Source of the DNA: Rhodosorus marinus
Lineage: Eukaryota > Rhodophyta > Stylonematophyceae > Stylonematales > Stylonemataceae
DNA length: 64,000 nt
Assembly: GCA_029953675.1 (NCBI GenBank)
Contig: JAMWBK010000010.1
Location: 1,035,001 to 1,099,000 of the forward strand
Reading direction: 5' to 3'
Part shown: in pieces, positions 1 to 10,760 of the stretch
Position numbering within the stretch: position 1 is the first letter of the stretch
Layout: each line of letters starts with the position of its first letter
Translations under genes and position numbers: made by a program
Notes under the pieces: generated by a model
The model's input: the letters and a program-made list of their open reading frames with translations, nothing else
Database searches by the model: none
What the model was told of the DNA's origin: nothing

Positions 1-694
1 TCCTCGAATGGGTGTTCTGTGTAACTTCATCACCAGCTCATCCAAAAAAAAAAAATCCCTACAAGCATAAATCTGCTGTAAAAATTTCCGTAGTGGACAC
101 TGCCAGCAACAAAGCAGTCCACTCATATAACGACATTCATGAAGCACAGCCACGTCTGCATGTGCGTGGATGAGCCTGAAACACCCAAATACATGGCTCA
201 GCGATAACGGTATTCCAGTGCGTAAGTCGTTCAACGAAATATATCCTGACAACGAAAGCTCTGAGGCGATGACTATTTCCGGTCTCGACATGTACATTAT
301 TTGGCATCCATCCACTTCCTCATCCCAAGGTACAGTAACCCACTCTTCCACCGCAGTTTCTGAGCACTTCCCCCCGGGGTGGTTTTGGGTTTCCGTTAGT
401 CGTTCATGATCGCGCCTCATGAAGAGCATTTGGCAGTGTTGATGTGAACTTCAAGAAAATGAAAGCTCAAAGAAAGAATCCGTAGGAGCGGCTCCTCGAA
501 TGTAAAAGATATAAGCGGCCTTAGATGCATAGTCAACGACCATAAGTTCGTCGGGCAGAGTATTCCGGCTGAGAGAATAAATGTTCGACAACATTGCATT
601 CGGTGGCATGACGTGAAAACACTGCGAGAATAAAATCGGGCAGTTGTATTGCGAACACGAACACAGCTCTGCAGTAGGATCGTTAGTTTCCCAG
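1..694. other. no supported gene; repeat-derived sequence
   Basis: Only short open frames with no recognisable family are seen. The right end (from about 417) runs into the duplicated repeat block, so this is probably older mobile-element sequence. Nothing here supports a gene. Confidence 0.4.
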
Positions 695-1190
695 GTGATA
701 AAAATAGAACGGAGCCGTAGAGAGCACCTTCATTACAGCTCTTAGAAACGAAACGCTGGAATATTCTAGTTATAGGGATGGTCTTGACTGTAGTTTTGTA
801 ATGTTGAAAGTGGTCTAAAAAACGTTCTTGTTTTGAGAAGAAATTTGGCGTCGACCTCGTTGCCGACTGAGAGCATTTCCGTGTTGATAAGGCGTTTTCA
901 GGATCTCGGCGGCCGGGTGATAAAAATAGAACGGAGCCGTAGAGAGCACCTTCATTACAGCTCTTAGTGTCAGAGTGTGCACCCCCTGGAGCCCGTTTAC
1001 AGTACAACATCGTGCAGCCTCGAAACGCTTGAATATTCTAGTTAAGGGGATGGTCTTGACTGTAGTTCTCTGATGTTGAAAGTCGACTAAAAATAGTTCT
1101 TGTACGCATGTTTTGAGAAGAAATTTGGCGTCGATGCTGTGGCCGGCTGAACATTTCCGTGTTGATGGGGCGTTTTCAGGATCTCGGCGG
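695..1190. repeat. imperfect tandem duplication, about 220-270 bp units
   Basis: The segment that begins GTGATAAAAATAGAACGG at 695 begins again at 917. Both units continue with GAATATTCTAG, a GGGATGGTCTTGACTGTAG stretch, a TTTTGAGAAGAAATTTGGCG stretch and CGTTTTCAGGATCTCGGCGG. The second unit carries about 55 extra bases near 966-1020. The block leads straight into repeat copy A and is probably part of the same element family. Confidence 0.8.
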
Positions 1191-1905
1191 AGATGGTATT
1201 TTTGGAGAATATTGCAGGTTTCTAAGTCAGCCCATAGGGCATTGTTCCCTCGCCACGGTGGTTGATTGACTGTTTTGTTCGTTGTGAAAAAGGTAGGTCC
1301 AAGGCGCTGCTATCCTTTTTCGGTAGCCATGATCGACCGCCATCGTGTTCTTCCTCTAGCGACAGAGTTGCCGATACCTAACAGTCGCTCAGCCGGACTT
1401 TTTTGAGACTCACACAACTACTCGAAAATTAGATCTGGCATGGACTCCACAAGTGTATTTAAGTGGGAGTCCTACGCCTGGCATGGGTGGGTGTGTTGGA
1501 GGGCTCATACGCAAGAGAGCAATAGATAAGCGGACGAAAGCAGAGCTACCTACGAACGCGCGTACATAGAGTATATAAGTTGAAGACTTGCTGAGACTTT
1601 TTGTGAATTTTAGTTTGGAAGAATGGTTCCAGTGAGATTGATCGTGAGGAAGGTGAGGAGCAAGAGGGAAGCAAGGGAATCGAATGAGGAAGAGAACGGA
1701 ACGGAGAGTAACGAAAGGGGCGTCAGGGCGAAGGTGAAGAAGTTGACTCGAAGAACATGAGCCGGAGCAGAAGCTGGGATACGGGAGAGTATGTGGGAAG
1801 ACAAGAGTGCTCACTTTATCATGATCTCGCCGACCTGACCAAGCTTTTTCCAGGCGTCGTAGCTCGATTGATTTAAACACATTAAAGCAAAGCTCGACAA
1901 AAATT
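1180..1905 (+). repeat. dispersed repeat, copy A
   Basis: First of three long copies of one element in the first 5 kb. It shares near-identical sequence with copy B (inverted, about 2512-3290) and copy C (direct, about 4165-4922). Shared landmarks are the stretch from GAGATGGTATTTTTGGAGAA to the TATATAAG-containing block at 1571-1580, then the small ORF, then a right edge near GACCAAGCTTTTTCCAGG. The core from about 1240 to 1860 is almost unchanged, so the copies are recent. Exact ends, terminal repeats and target-site duplications could not be fixed by eye. No transposase or reverse transcriptase is seen, which suggests a non-autonomous element. Confidence 0.85.
1623..1760 (+). CDS. 45-residue charged small ORF inside repeat copy A
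   Basis: An ATG at 1623 opens a 45-codon frame ending in TGA. It encodes a highly charged peptide: the N-terminus MVPVRLIVRKVRSKREAR is basic, a central EEENGTE segment is acidic, and the C-terminus ends KKLTRRT. A TATATAAG sequence lies about 45 bases upstream. The same frame is intact in repeat copies B and C, where only one residue differs (Ser to Ala in C). No family is recognised. It may be a real micro-protein or RNA-binding-like basic peptide of the element, or an ORF preserved only because the copies are young. Confidence 0.4.
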   Translation: MVPVRLIVRKVRSKREARESNEEENGTESNERGVRAKVKKLTRRT

Positions 1906-2511
1906 CTATCTCCGGAGAAACAAAGATGAGTAAAGCCTGTACCACGCAAAGCGTCACACTGCTAAGCCACCTGAATCCCAACACTCCATAATTTTGCTGA
2001 ATTTTGTCCGTGTCGAAGCTTAGCCTGCGGTGCACTATATGCACCTGCGTTGAGATGAAGTTCTTATCATTGTTGATTGGACTGAGGGCCTCCAATGCTG
2101 ATCGGCCTTTGCACGTTTTCAGCACCCGTGGCTTCGAGAATTGTTTTTTCTTAGGTAGGAATTTTGTGAGTGTTATCATCTGTAGCGACTTTTTTTTTTT
2201 GATCCATGTACACACAGGGTCTGTTCTTAGTGGTTAATCTAGTGGCCACCTCTATTGTCAAGATTCAGGTCGTGCCTAAGCGCTGCGACGATTTTTCCCT
2301 GATATTCGTTTCTCAAGACATGGAATTCTTGTCAAGCGTTCGTGATAGTGTTGGTAACATGGTTCATGTACTTCTCCCAGGTCATCGTGACCTTGAGTGC
2401 TGTAGAAGTCTACAAGTCACACTGTGGATCGCAGTGTCCTCGATGGCTTCTTCCCGCGCGCCCTACAGGCTACTGCTTGGCATCTGGTCGTGGGGAATAT
2501 CTAAGTTCTTG
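1906..2511. other. spacer between inverted repeat copies A and B
   Basis: About 600 bp separates the inward-facing right ends of copies A and B. Short open frames exist on both strands but none resembles a known family. The arrangement A-spacer-B makes an inverted pair about 2.1 kb across, which could extrude as a cruciform or be transcribed into a hairpin RNA. Confidence 0.45.
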
Positions 2512-3290
2512 TCACAAGTAAATTTGGAGGCTGTGGTTCACGATAAACTTTGTTTTAATGTTTACATCAATCGAGCTACGACGCCTGGAAAAAGCTTGGT
2601 CAGGTCGGCGAGATCATGATAAAGTGAGCACTCTTGTCTTCCCACATACTCTCCCGTATCCCAGCTTCTGCTCCGCTCATGTTCTTCGAGTCAACTTCTT
2701 CACCTTCGCCCTGACGCCCCTTTCGTTACTCTCCGTTCCGTTCTCTTCCTCATTCGATTCCCTTGCTTCCCTCTTGCTCCTCACCTTCCTCACGATCAAT
2801 CTCACTGGAACCATTCTTCCAAACTAAAATTCACAAAAAGTCTCAGCAAGTCTTCAACTTATATACTCTATGTACGCGCGTTCGTAGGTAGCTCTGCTTT
2901 CGTCCGCTTATCTATTGCTCTCTTGCGTATGAGCCCTCCAACACACCCACCCATGCCAGGCGTAGGACTCCCACTTAAATACACTTGGTGGAGTCCATGC
3001 CAGATCTAATTTTCGAGCAGTTGGGTGAGTCTCAAAAAAGTCCGGCTGAGCGACTGTTAGGTATCGGCAACTCTGTCGCTAGAGGATGAACACGATGGCG
3101 GTCGCTCATGGCTACCGAAAAAGGATAGCAGCGCCTTGGACCTACCTTATTCGCAACAAACGAAACAGTCAATCAACCACAGTGGTGAGGGAACAATGCC
3201 CTACGTGCTGACTTAAAAACCTTCAACATTCTCCAAAAATACCATCTCCAATTCCGAGATCCTGAAACCGCCCTAGGCAACACGGAAATG
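2512..3290 (-). repeat. dispersed repeat, copy B (inverted)
   Basis: This is the reverse complement of copies A and C over about 0.75 kb. Reading the minus strand gives the same order: GAGATGGTATTTTTGGAGAA, the TATATAAG-type block, the 45-codon ORF, GACCAAGCTTTTTCCAGG and then a tail shared with C (AACATTAAAACAAAGTTTA). B and C share more at both ends than either shares with A, so they are probably closer relatives. Confidence 0.85.
2677..2814 (-). CDS. 45-residue charged small ORF inside repeat copy B
   Basis: The minus-strand ATG at 2814 opens the same 45-codon frame as in copy A, with the same predicted residues and the same TGA stop position. Its retention in an inverted copy shows the ORF belongs to the element and not to one insertion context. 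Function unknown. Confidence 0.4.
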   Translation of the reverse strand: MVPVRLIVRKVRSKREARESNEEENGTESNERGVRAKVKKLTRRT

Positions 3291-4164
3291 CTCTCAGCCG
3301 GCCACAACGTCGACGTGAAATTTCTTCTCAAAACAGGTGGATAATGACTTTGATACCTGTAACCCACAAAAGTCGGTCAAAAAACAATATTTATTTGTTT
3401 ATCCAAGAGGGAGATCCGGAAAGAGCTCTCAGCCGGACTTTAGGGCATTACTCTAAATTTCTTTCCAAAACAGACGGTCCATACTATTTTTAGATCCTAA
3501 TCAACTTCATGGCCTGTTGTTTTAGAGGCTTGTGACAAAGATATTTCTAGAGTCACCTGTCCTCCAGAATTGCTTCATAAAAAATGGGGACTCAGGTCGC
3601 TCATTGCCAACTACACAATGGCAGAGGTGCGTATCTAAGTTTTTCACAAGAAATGACAGTCTATCAACCACCGTGGAGAGGCGACAGTGCCCTACGAGCT
3701 CTAGACTCCAGAACCTACAACACTGCTGCCCGCTGCTACGGATAATGAGTTGAAGAGTTCGTACGAGGAGATTGCTCGGAATGATAGTTGGTTGACAAGT
3801 ATTCTCCCAGACGAGTGGAGATCAGAGCGCACGTGGGCTCGAACACGCCGACAGCGGTATTCGTCATTGCTTGCAATAGGGGTCGATTCGTCATTTTCTT
3901 CTAGAACCATGTTAGAGGAAAGATCGCAGCTGCACTTGTTTACTGCACCCTCGTCAACAGCCTACACTCTAGTTCCGAATGGTTGTTAGTAAAATCCTGG
4001 AATTGGACTTCTTTCCCGTCTCTCAAGTTGAACCCTCGAGAGCTGGAGAGCTTTTAAAAAACAAATGAATAATGTGATTGTCTAAAGATAGCTCATAGTG
4101 CCGCTGAATGCTTTTTTTTTCTAACTGTTTTGAGAAAATGTGTCAGATCCGCGTTGGTCTAGCT
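3291..4164. other. repeat fragments, no supported gene
   Basis: A stretch near 3655-3720 repeats the phrase found inside the repeat family (TATCAACCACCGTGGAGAGG followed by a 'GTGCCCTACG' motif), so at least one further, older fragment in the copy-B orientation is present. A stretch near 3290-3330 matches the complement of the 1120-1150 block. The overlapping open frames at 3532-3989 look like non-functional derivatives. Confidence 0.45.
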
Positions 4165-4922
4165 GACGACGTTTTCAGGACCTTGGAATTGGAGATGGTA
4201 TTTTTGGAGAATGTTGAAGGTTTTTAAGTCAGCACGTGGGGTATTGTTCCCTCACCACTGTGGTTGATTGACTGTTTCGTTTGTTGCGAATAAGGTAGGT
4301 CCAAGGCGCTGCTATCCTTTTTCGGTAGCCATGATCGACCGCCATCGTGTTCTTCCTCTAGCGACAGAGTTGCCGATACCTAACAGTCGCTCAGCCGGAC
4401 TTTTTTGAGACTCACACAACTACTCGAAAATTAGATCTGGCATGGACTCCACCAAGTGTATTTAAGTGGGAGTCCTACGCCTGGCATGGGTGGGTGTGTT
4501 GGAGGGCTCATACGCAAGAGAGCAATAGATAAGCTGACGAAAGCAGAGCTACCTACGAACGCGCGTACATAGAGTATACAAGTTGAAGACTTGCTGAGAC
4601 TTTTTGTGAAATTTTGTTTGGAAGAATGGTTCCAGTGAGATTGATCGTGAGGAAGGTGAGGAGCAAGAGGGAAGCACGGGAAGCGAATGAGGAAGAGAAC
4701 GGAACGGAGAGTAACGAAAGGGGCGTCAGGGCGAAGGTGAAGAAGTTGACTCGAAGAACATGAGCCGGAGCAGAAGCTGGGATACGGGAGAGTATGTGGG
4801 AAGACAAGGCGCTCACTTTATCATGATCTCGCCGACCTGACCAAGCTTTTCCAGGCCTCGTAGTTCGATTGATGTAAACATTAAAACAAAGTTTAACGTG
4901 AACCATCGCCTCCAAATTTACT
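4165..4922 (+). repeat. dispersed repeat, copy C
   Basis: Third long copy, in the same orientation as A. The core from about 4250 to 4860 is nearly identical to A. The TATA-like block reads GTATACAAG here instead of GTATATAAG. Its right end (AACATTAAAACAAAGTTTAACG) matches B better than A. Confidence 0.85.
4626..4763 (+). CDS. 45-residue charged small ORF inside repeat copy C
   Basis: The same 45-codon frame as in copies A and B, ATG at 4626 to TGA at 4761. One nearby pair of changes (AGG-GAA-TCG to CGG-GAA-GCG) gives a single Ser-to-Ala replacement, the Arg codon change being silent. The TATA-like sequence upstream is altered to TATACAAG in this copy. Function unknown. Confidence 0.4.
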   Translation: MVPVRLIVRKVRSKREAREANEEENGTESNERGVRAKVKKLTRRT

Positions 4923-5840
4923 TAAGACAGAAACGCGAACCCAAATCTTCCCCGCGACCACATGGCAGGCAGCAATCTGTCCAGCGTACAACAACGCATA
5001 TTCAAAAGCTCCTGGCCCCAGGAAATCTCAATGTCGGGAAATTCGAGCACTATACTGAATTATGGTAATAATTAGATGACGCACAGGATGAGCGGGAACC
5101 TTTTTTGATAGTTCATGGAGGGCCTCTCCTCGCGCTTATTGCAGATGTTTTCTTGACAGTTCCGAAGTCCGAAGGGGAGTCCAGCTTTTACCGGGAGAAG
5201 AAAAGGAGAGGATTTTAGGGAAGTAGACTCCAAAAATCAAAAACCTAGAGTTCGACCCTAAAGGAGAGGGGGTGGTCGTATTATTTTAATTCATGTAGAC
5301 TAAGGTTGCGTGCCATGGAAAAAAGCATGGTTAAGCTATTGATCGTTTGGTGCTTGAAGCGTGAACGCCATCCAGGCGAGAGATACCTCGTAGTACCCAA
5401 GACTGGGCCCCAAATCACACAAACAATTTCACTGCACAGTCCAGCTGGCTTTATTCGCAGCTACGTTCGCACAGTCGTAAGCCTGGTAGTGTGAACCAGT
5501 CCTAGTGAGCTCATTTCGAATAAAACATGGGAGCCACGGGCGACGCGGAGGCATTCTGGCACTGGAAGTTACGGAGGACTATGTTCGGACGCAACTAGGA
5601 CTGCTGAAAATGTCACCAAGCGTGTTTTAGTAGCTTTTAAAATCACATGCCCGAATGTCGAAGCCCGATCGCTTCGCATCTGGCATGTCCTAGTTCATAG
5701 CTTGCTCTCCCACTTCGTTTGCCCCATATAAACTTGAGCAGAAAAAAATAAGTCATCAAGCGATCACTCTCTCATACATCCGCATTATGTATTGACTGAC
5801 TCTGGCCCTGCTCGGATATCGCATGAAGTTTCCCCTCAGT
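4923..5840. other. no supported gene between the repeats and the PPR-like gene
   Basis: Short open frames only, none matching a known family. The 3' flank of the minus-strand PPR-like gene lies at the right side. Confidence 0.4.
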
Positions 5841-7366
5841 TTAGTGATCAACCGTTAGCAAAACGTAGGACGCAATTACTGGAGTCTTCGGCAGCACATA
5901 CTCTTGGGCTTCTAATTTTACAAATGCGACTTCTTGCTGTTGTTGTTCCGAAGTCCTCTCCCTGTCCAGTGGGTGGTCATTTGCGGAAGAGCTTGACAGG
6001 AGATCACTGACGGGACTGGACTCCGTTTCCGCGCTGTACATTTCGTTCAGCTCCGACACAATAATCCGTTTCTCCGTTCTCGCTAGCTGCAACTCCTTTT
6101 TCTGTGTTTCAAGCTTCTCCTCAAGAGGCATGAACTTCAGCGAGTCTACCGCATCCTTGAGCACCATTGTGAACCCGTTGGGCTTCACCTGCTCCGTTCT
6201 CATTCTTCGCAGAATTGCAAAAGTGTCGTTTTCTTGTCCGAGCTTCAGCTGAATAGCCAGGATACAGTTATAATAGTGTACGTCCTGCTTCCCCGTCCCA
6301 ATCATAGCAAAGGCTGCTGAAGACAGAAGCGTCTTGTCTCCCAACCAGGCCTTGTAACCCAGCTTCCTCAATATTACCTGCTTCGGCGTAAGCCCCTCCA
6401 CGTGCTCTTCACCTTCCGGAACTGGAGTACCGGAATCAACGCACACGACTCGTTAATCCCGCCGTCGTCCGTTTGAAAACTTCCATTTGTCTTCAGCTAC
6501 TTACCATGCATATCGGGTAGAACTCTCCTGTCAGTGAACACTATCCATCCCCAGAAGTCCTCGACGGTCTTTCCTGGTTCGCGAAACCGAAGGCCGGACT
6601 TTTCCATAGTCTGCAGGACTTCCAGCGCCTTATCCAGCTCTCCGCCTCTGACCAAAGCAGTGAACACGACGTCGCATGTCAAAATGTCGAGTTGAGATCG
6701 GTCAAGAAGTAGTTGAAAAATTAGTAGCCCAAGCCCGAAACCGTTTTCCCCGGAGAAGGACAAGCAGTCCGCGAAAACGCCAGGAAGGTCCTTTCCCAGT
6801 GGAATTTCTTCTTCGATCATTATTCTCACAAGTTCCTACGGTACTCAAGGAAATTTTGCATGGAGCGAATCAGAGTTAGCTCCTGAATGGTATCGGCATC
6901 TAACGAGGCAACTACGGCGAGCACATGTTGCTGTTCTAGGACATACCTGGAGTTCTTCTCCGCGATCCATTTTGCACAAGTTTCGAAGTAGAATCGAGCA
7001 GGACCCCGGGGTTGGTTTTAAATAGAGGTGTGTATACGTGAGTTTCATGAACCGGTACGCACAGAGCCAGGAGTATGACTCTCCGATGTCCAACACTGCA
7101 CCTTCTACAATGTTCGGATTCAAGGGCCGATCCGTCAAATCCAAGATTCCCATGCTCGCAGTGACTCTAACGAGCTTTCTGATGTCCTCAGATGAGCGAT
7201 TCACCAAACGCGGATCGCGAATCCTCAGATCATCCATCGCTACGCGAACTATCCGATACATTCTGTTCGCAGTACTCTTTTCTTGTGTCGACGCCACCAG
7301 CGCCTCTCGAACCGCATTCCGAAGAATCCTGTCGAGTTTCACACGTACCTTATGACTCCAAGACAT
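5841..7366 (-). CDS. PPR-like helical repeat protein, three exons
   Basis: Minus-strand exons 7366-6947, 6835-6505 and 6421-5841 give a 443-residue protein. Both introns have clean ends (CAG|GTATGT..GTAG and ATG|GTAAGT..CCAG; 111 and 83 bp), and the frame carries through with correct phase. Exon 1 ends in a PPR-like helix pair (SCSILLRNLCKMDRGEELQ) that continues in exon 2 (ELVRIMIEEEIPLG). A further unit, DVVFTALVRGGELDKALEVL, has the usual 35-residue spacing. Exon 3 has one more (YYNCILAIQLKLG..MRTEQVKPNGF), followed by a charged, probably coiled-coil and Gln/Glu-rich tail. PPR proteins usually bind organelle RNA, so this one is probably imported into mitochondrion or plastid, but no clear transit peptide is seen. 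The motifs are weaker than in the two PPR genes further right. Confidence 0.7.
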
Positions 7367-7926
7367 CGTATTTCACAGCCGTGCGCGTCAGAAGATGAGA
7401 AAGTTCCTCCTCTCATCCCCTTCGACTCGCTCCTCACCATCCAACACGAAAAAAAGAAAGTAAACAAAAGTATTCTCCTACACTTCTCGCCCTTCTACAG
7501 GACCAAAACTTCCTTCATCCAACCTTCACGGCTGTTACACTACCCTTCCTCTCCATTTCCAATATATCTGCAGATTCTTACCTGCCCACGCAGATGATGG
7601 ATCATCTCTCACAAACCCACCCATACAACCCGCAACCCCCCGGGCACCCCTCTCCCAGCTCAAGAAAGTATCTCCCGCCAGTAATTTTTTCCTTTCCCAC
7701 ATTTTCCCCGCCCAGTGAAAATATGTATGTTTGAACCTAGTTAACATAATTTAAGATGTACTGAGCAAGGTGAACAAAATTTAGTATTTGGGGGAGGGCG
7801 AGCTTGCCCACTTAATACAATTAAGATGGTCCTAAAATTAGTGTAGGTGGGGAGGGAGTGGGTGTTGATCTTGTCATTGGGGACCTTGGAACTTGAATGT
7901 GGACACGGTATGCTTCCCAATTCGTT
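7367..7926. other. no gene seen; 5' flank of the PPR-like gene
   Basis: Pyrimidine-rich on the plus strand just upstream of the PPR-like ATG, then C-rich simple stretches around 7600-7680. It probably holds the 5' untranslated region and promoter of the minus-strand gene. No RNA gene or repeat is recognised. Confidence 0.4.
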
Positions 7927-8314
7927 TCATACTCTTTGGAGGCACTGTAGGGGACCACAATAGTAGTCTGTACCTTTTTCAGTATCAATTGCAGCAGGGC
8001 CCTTCTCATTGACCCCTCCACTCGACAGCTCACGGTTCAGAATTATTAGCACGATCTCCTCTTCTCCGAGTTTGATATTTCCACTTACGATAACTTTGAA
8101 GATTGCGTCTTCCATGGTTCGAAGTCATCCCCTCTCCACTGGAATGACAAGAACTTTGACTCTGCGCTTATTAAATTTCGTCAGATTCTTGAATTCCCTC
8201 TTGAAGGCTTCACAAGTTTTACGTGCACCGTCACACTGAATCAAAAGATAGCGATCATCTGGCTTGACCACATCATAATCCGGCACAGTGCAAGCAGAAG
8301 TGCTGGGTTTTTGA
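7927..8314 (-). pseudogene. coding-like minus-strand frame broken by one in-frame TGA
   Basis: From 8313 down to 8128 the minus strand reads 62 coding-like codons (segments such as DDRYLLIQCDGARKTCEAF and KRRVKVLVIPVERG). A TGA follows at 8127-8125. The same frame then continues for 65 more coding-like codons beginning MEDAIFKVIVSGNIKLGEEE. The left edge (GAGCAG at 8320-8315) looks like a splice acceptor. A shift in frame near 7975 also seems to restore coding-like text (SASKEYETNWEAYRVHIQVP). A decayed gene with a nonsense codon and frameshift is the simplest reading. A short unrecognised intron or TGA recoding cannot be ruled out. The family is not recognised. Confidence 0.45.
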
Positions 8315-8350
8315 CTGCTCGATGAGGCTTACGCGATCGGAAGGGCTACA

Positions 8351-8569
8351 GTGCGAGGCTCTCCAAGGGTCAAAAGTGTTAGAGGACTTTCATTTGGGAG
8401 CTCTAAATCTCCTTGCCCTTTATCCCCTGCCGTTGGAACCTCCCGCACCAAACAGGAGGACAAAAGTTGTGGGGGGTCCTGCGTCAAACCCAAACGAACT
8501 GTCAGCTACGAAGACAGACTGTCATCTAAGAAATCGAAGAATTCCAGTATTGAAAAAAGAATAATTTGA
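8351..8569 (+). CDS. possible Ser/Lys-rich C-terminal fragment, unassigned
   Basis: The plus frame reads as a basic, serine-rich and probably disordered segment (pieces such as KPKRTVSYEDRLSSKKSKNS) ending in TGA at 8567. It has no ATG start, overlaps no recognised family and faces the broken minus-strand frame. It could be the last exon of an unseen gene or chance. Confidence 0.15.
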   Translation: MRGSPRVKSVRGLSFGSSKSPCPLSPAVGTSRTKQEDKSCGGSCVKPKRTVSYEDRLSSKKSKNSSIEKRII

Positions 8570-9260
8570 TTCACCAATTGCTATAATTGAATAAAATTCA
8601 ACTAGTGTCCGTTGATACTAGTGGCCGATTTTCGTTGGCCCCGTAAATTGTTCCCAAATTATTTCCTCACGTGCAAAATGGCATCCGCCATTGGGAAAGA
8701 ATGAGCATTGTCCGATGGGGAATTTGTCCAAGGAGAAATTTAATCTTAATGATAAAAGTGTTGAAATGGTAGCCGACGGATGTGGCAATGGGAAAAACTG
8801 AAAAAGGCCAAGAAATGGCCGTTGACAAATGTGGTGTTTCTTAACGTGGTTCGGAGGGCGGGGGGACGAGCGGATGTAAGGGACTGGTTTTGGGAGGGAG
8901 GGGAGGAGGCTTTAGACGCCTTCAGTATTAGCCTATGGTTGAGGAGAAACTGTATAGTCTGTGAAGAACAAGTCGCTTCTTGGTAGTTTGAGAAGGCAGT
9001 TTGTTTAAGGATATATATTAAGTTCTAGGTTTTGTCGTTGTTTTGAGATCGCTGAGGAAGGTGCTTGGGCTTCGGTTTCTTGCTCTTCAAGGGTGGGGTG
9101 AGTGCTGAGTTTCAAGAGTATCTCTGATTGCTTTTTTGATTTTCTGTCTGACTGTGATCCGCTCGTTTGCTTCCTTTGTGTAGGAGACCGTGCAGACGGT
9201 TCCTGGGTTTCTAGGTTCCTAGGATTTGAAGTTTATCTCGGAACATGCGATCAAACCACA
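8570..9260. other. 5' flank of the carrier gene
   Basis: No gene recognised. The region is GT-rich towards the carrier start. An open GTG-initiated frame from 9102 runs in phase into the chosen ATG at 9261, so the carrier could start further upstream, but no upstream in-frame ATG is present. Confidence 0.4.
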
Positions 9261-10587
9261 ATGCTTCATCGACATGTCCGAAATCACTCCATGCTGGTAG
9301 GTCTGGTGGGTCTGGTAAGTCTTTGCTTGGCGCTGGAGTTCTTCTGTTGCTGGTTACTCCACGCTTGACCTGACAGGATGATTCTTGTGTTCTAGGAAAT
9401 GGTCTTCTATTCGTGCAGCCGCAGCAATTCGCTGTCGGCGGTCCCCTAGCGCTCAGTGAGATCGTTCACTTTTCCGAGGAGGTGAGGGATTTTCTAGCAG
9501 GTGGACTGGCTGAGGGTGTGTCAAGAATGTGCCTGCATCCGTTGGAAACGCTTAAAGTCCGTAAACAAATGAGTCAGGTTCTTAGCCGAGCTGGCGGGTG
9601 AGTATCCAGCCATGACCTTCCAGAAAACAGCAATATTTTCGCCTCCCTTGAGCCTGAGCCTTGAATATCGACACGCCTTACTTTTCCTCATAGCGTGCGA
9701 GGGATTTACATGGGCCTCGGGGAGTCCCTGGTGGGCGCTGTACCTTCCACGGGAGCCTTTGTCATGATCTACCATATGCTGAAAAGTCGTGCGATGAATT
9801 GTTTCCCGGAGAAGTTGGAGGCACCCGTAAGCGTCGCATGCGGGGTCCTGGCGACTACAATATCGTGCCTTGTAGAAGAGCCCCTGGAAGTCGTGAAACA
9901 GCGACTTCAATCCGGTGTGAGCACGAGCTTTGGACACGCAGTACAACATGTTACAAAGCAGAAAGGTGTCGACCGCTTGCCTAGAGCATCTGGTATTTCA
10001 CTGCAAAAATACTATAAATCACGCTGATTTCGCCCCGGGGTTCTTCATTGTCGTCAGGACCGCTTGGCCTCTACTCTGGAATACGAAGTACGCTTGCGAA
10101 GGACCTACCGTTTGACGCGCTGGAGTTCGCTGTTTACGAGCAGCTGCGAGGTCTTTATTACAAGCATAAGAGGAGAAAGCACTTGCTGGAGCACGAGGTG
10201 CTTATGTTCGGCATGGCTACTGGGGCTTTGGTTGGCTTCGTCACGCTCCCAATGGACGTGGTACGCTTGCAAATCAACTTGGCCAACGCTCGGACGAAAG
10301 CGACCACGTCTACCGTTTTGCGCTAACATCTACCTATATTGCTACCCTCCAATTGTCCAATTCGTTTTTAGGTACGCACACGGATTGTTACGCAACCTCT
10401 AAAATACCAGGGTGTGCGCAGGACCGTGCGGCTCCTCCTCAAGGAGGAAGGTGCCCTTTCCTTATTCAAAGGTGCCCGTTACCGATTGCCAAAGGAAGCG
10501 ATCGAGTCGGGCCTGTTCTTCGTCGTGTATGAGAACGTGCAGAGGCTGTTATCGCGGAAAGAAGAAAACACTGATTTTGGCAAATAG
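9261..10587 (+). CDS. mitochondrial carrier family protein, SAM-carrier-like
   Basis: Exons 9261-9314, 9377-9597, 9694-9965, 10058-10314 and 10372-10587 give 339 residues. Introns 2 and 3 (96 and 92 bp) have good GT..AG ends. The exon 1 junction and the GTTTTG donor of intron 4 are weaker. Three carrier repeats are visible: HPLETLKVRKQ in repeat 1, EEPLEVVKQRLQ in repeat 2 and LPMDVVRLQ in repeat 3, i.e. the P-x-D/E-x-x-K/R signature with small variations. Repeat 2 ends in LAKDLPFDALEFAVYEQL, which resembles the (R)EIPFDALEFPxYE segment of S-adenosylmethionine carriers (SLC25A26/SAMC). It is therefore probably an inner-membrane carrier of mitochondrion or plastid envelope, importing SAM. Family placement is firm; the substrate is inference. 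Confidence 0.8.
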
Positions 10588-10760
10588 TTATTTATTGCGA
10601 AGAGACTGACCAGTTTGTACAGTAAAACATGGAGCAGATTCCAGCGAACAAAAGGAAAATAAAAAAATAACGATACTTGAAAGTCTTTGCTTTCGATCTG
10701 TGCAAGGTGGTCATGAACACACGACTGCCTCACCCTGGGCCTCAACCACGGTGAGTCTTT

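Noticed and set aside
5888-5905. TTCGGCAGCACATACT, a match to the 5' part of U6 snRNA.
   Set aside because: The match covers only about 16 bases, the rest of U6 is absent, and the sequence lies inside the coding exon of the PPR-like gene on the other strand.
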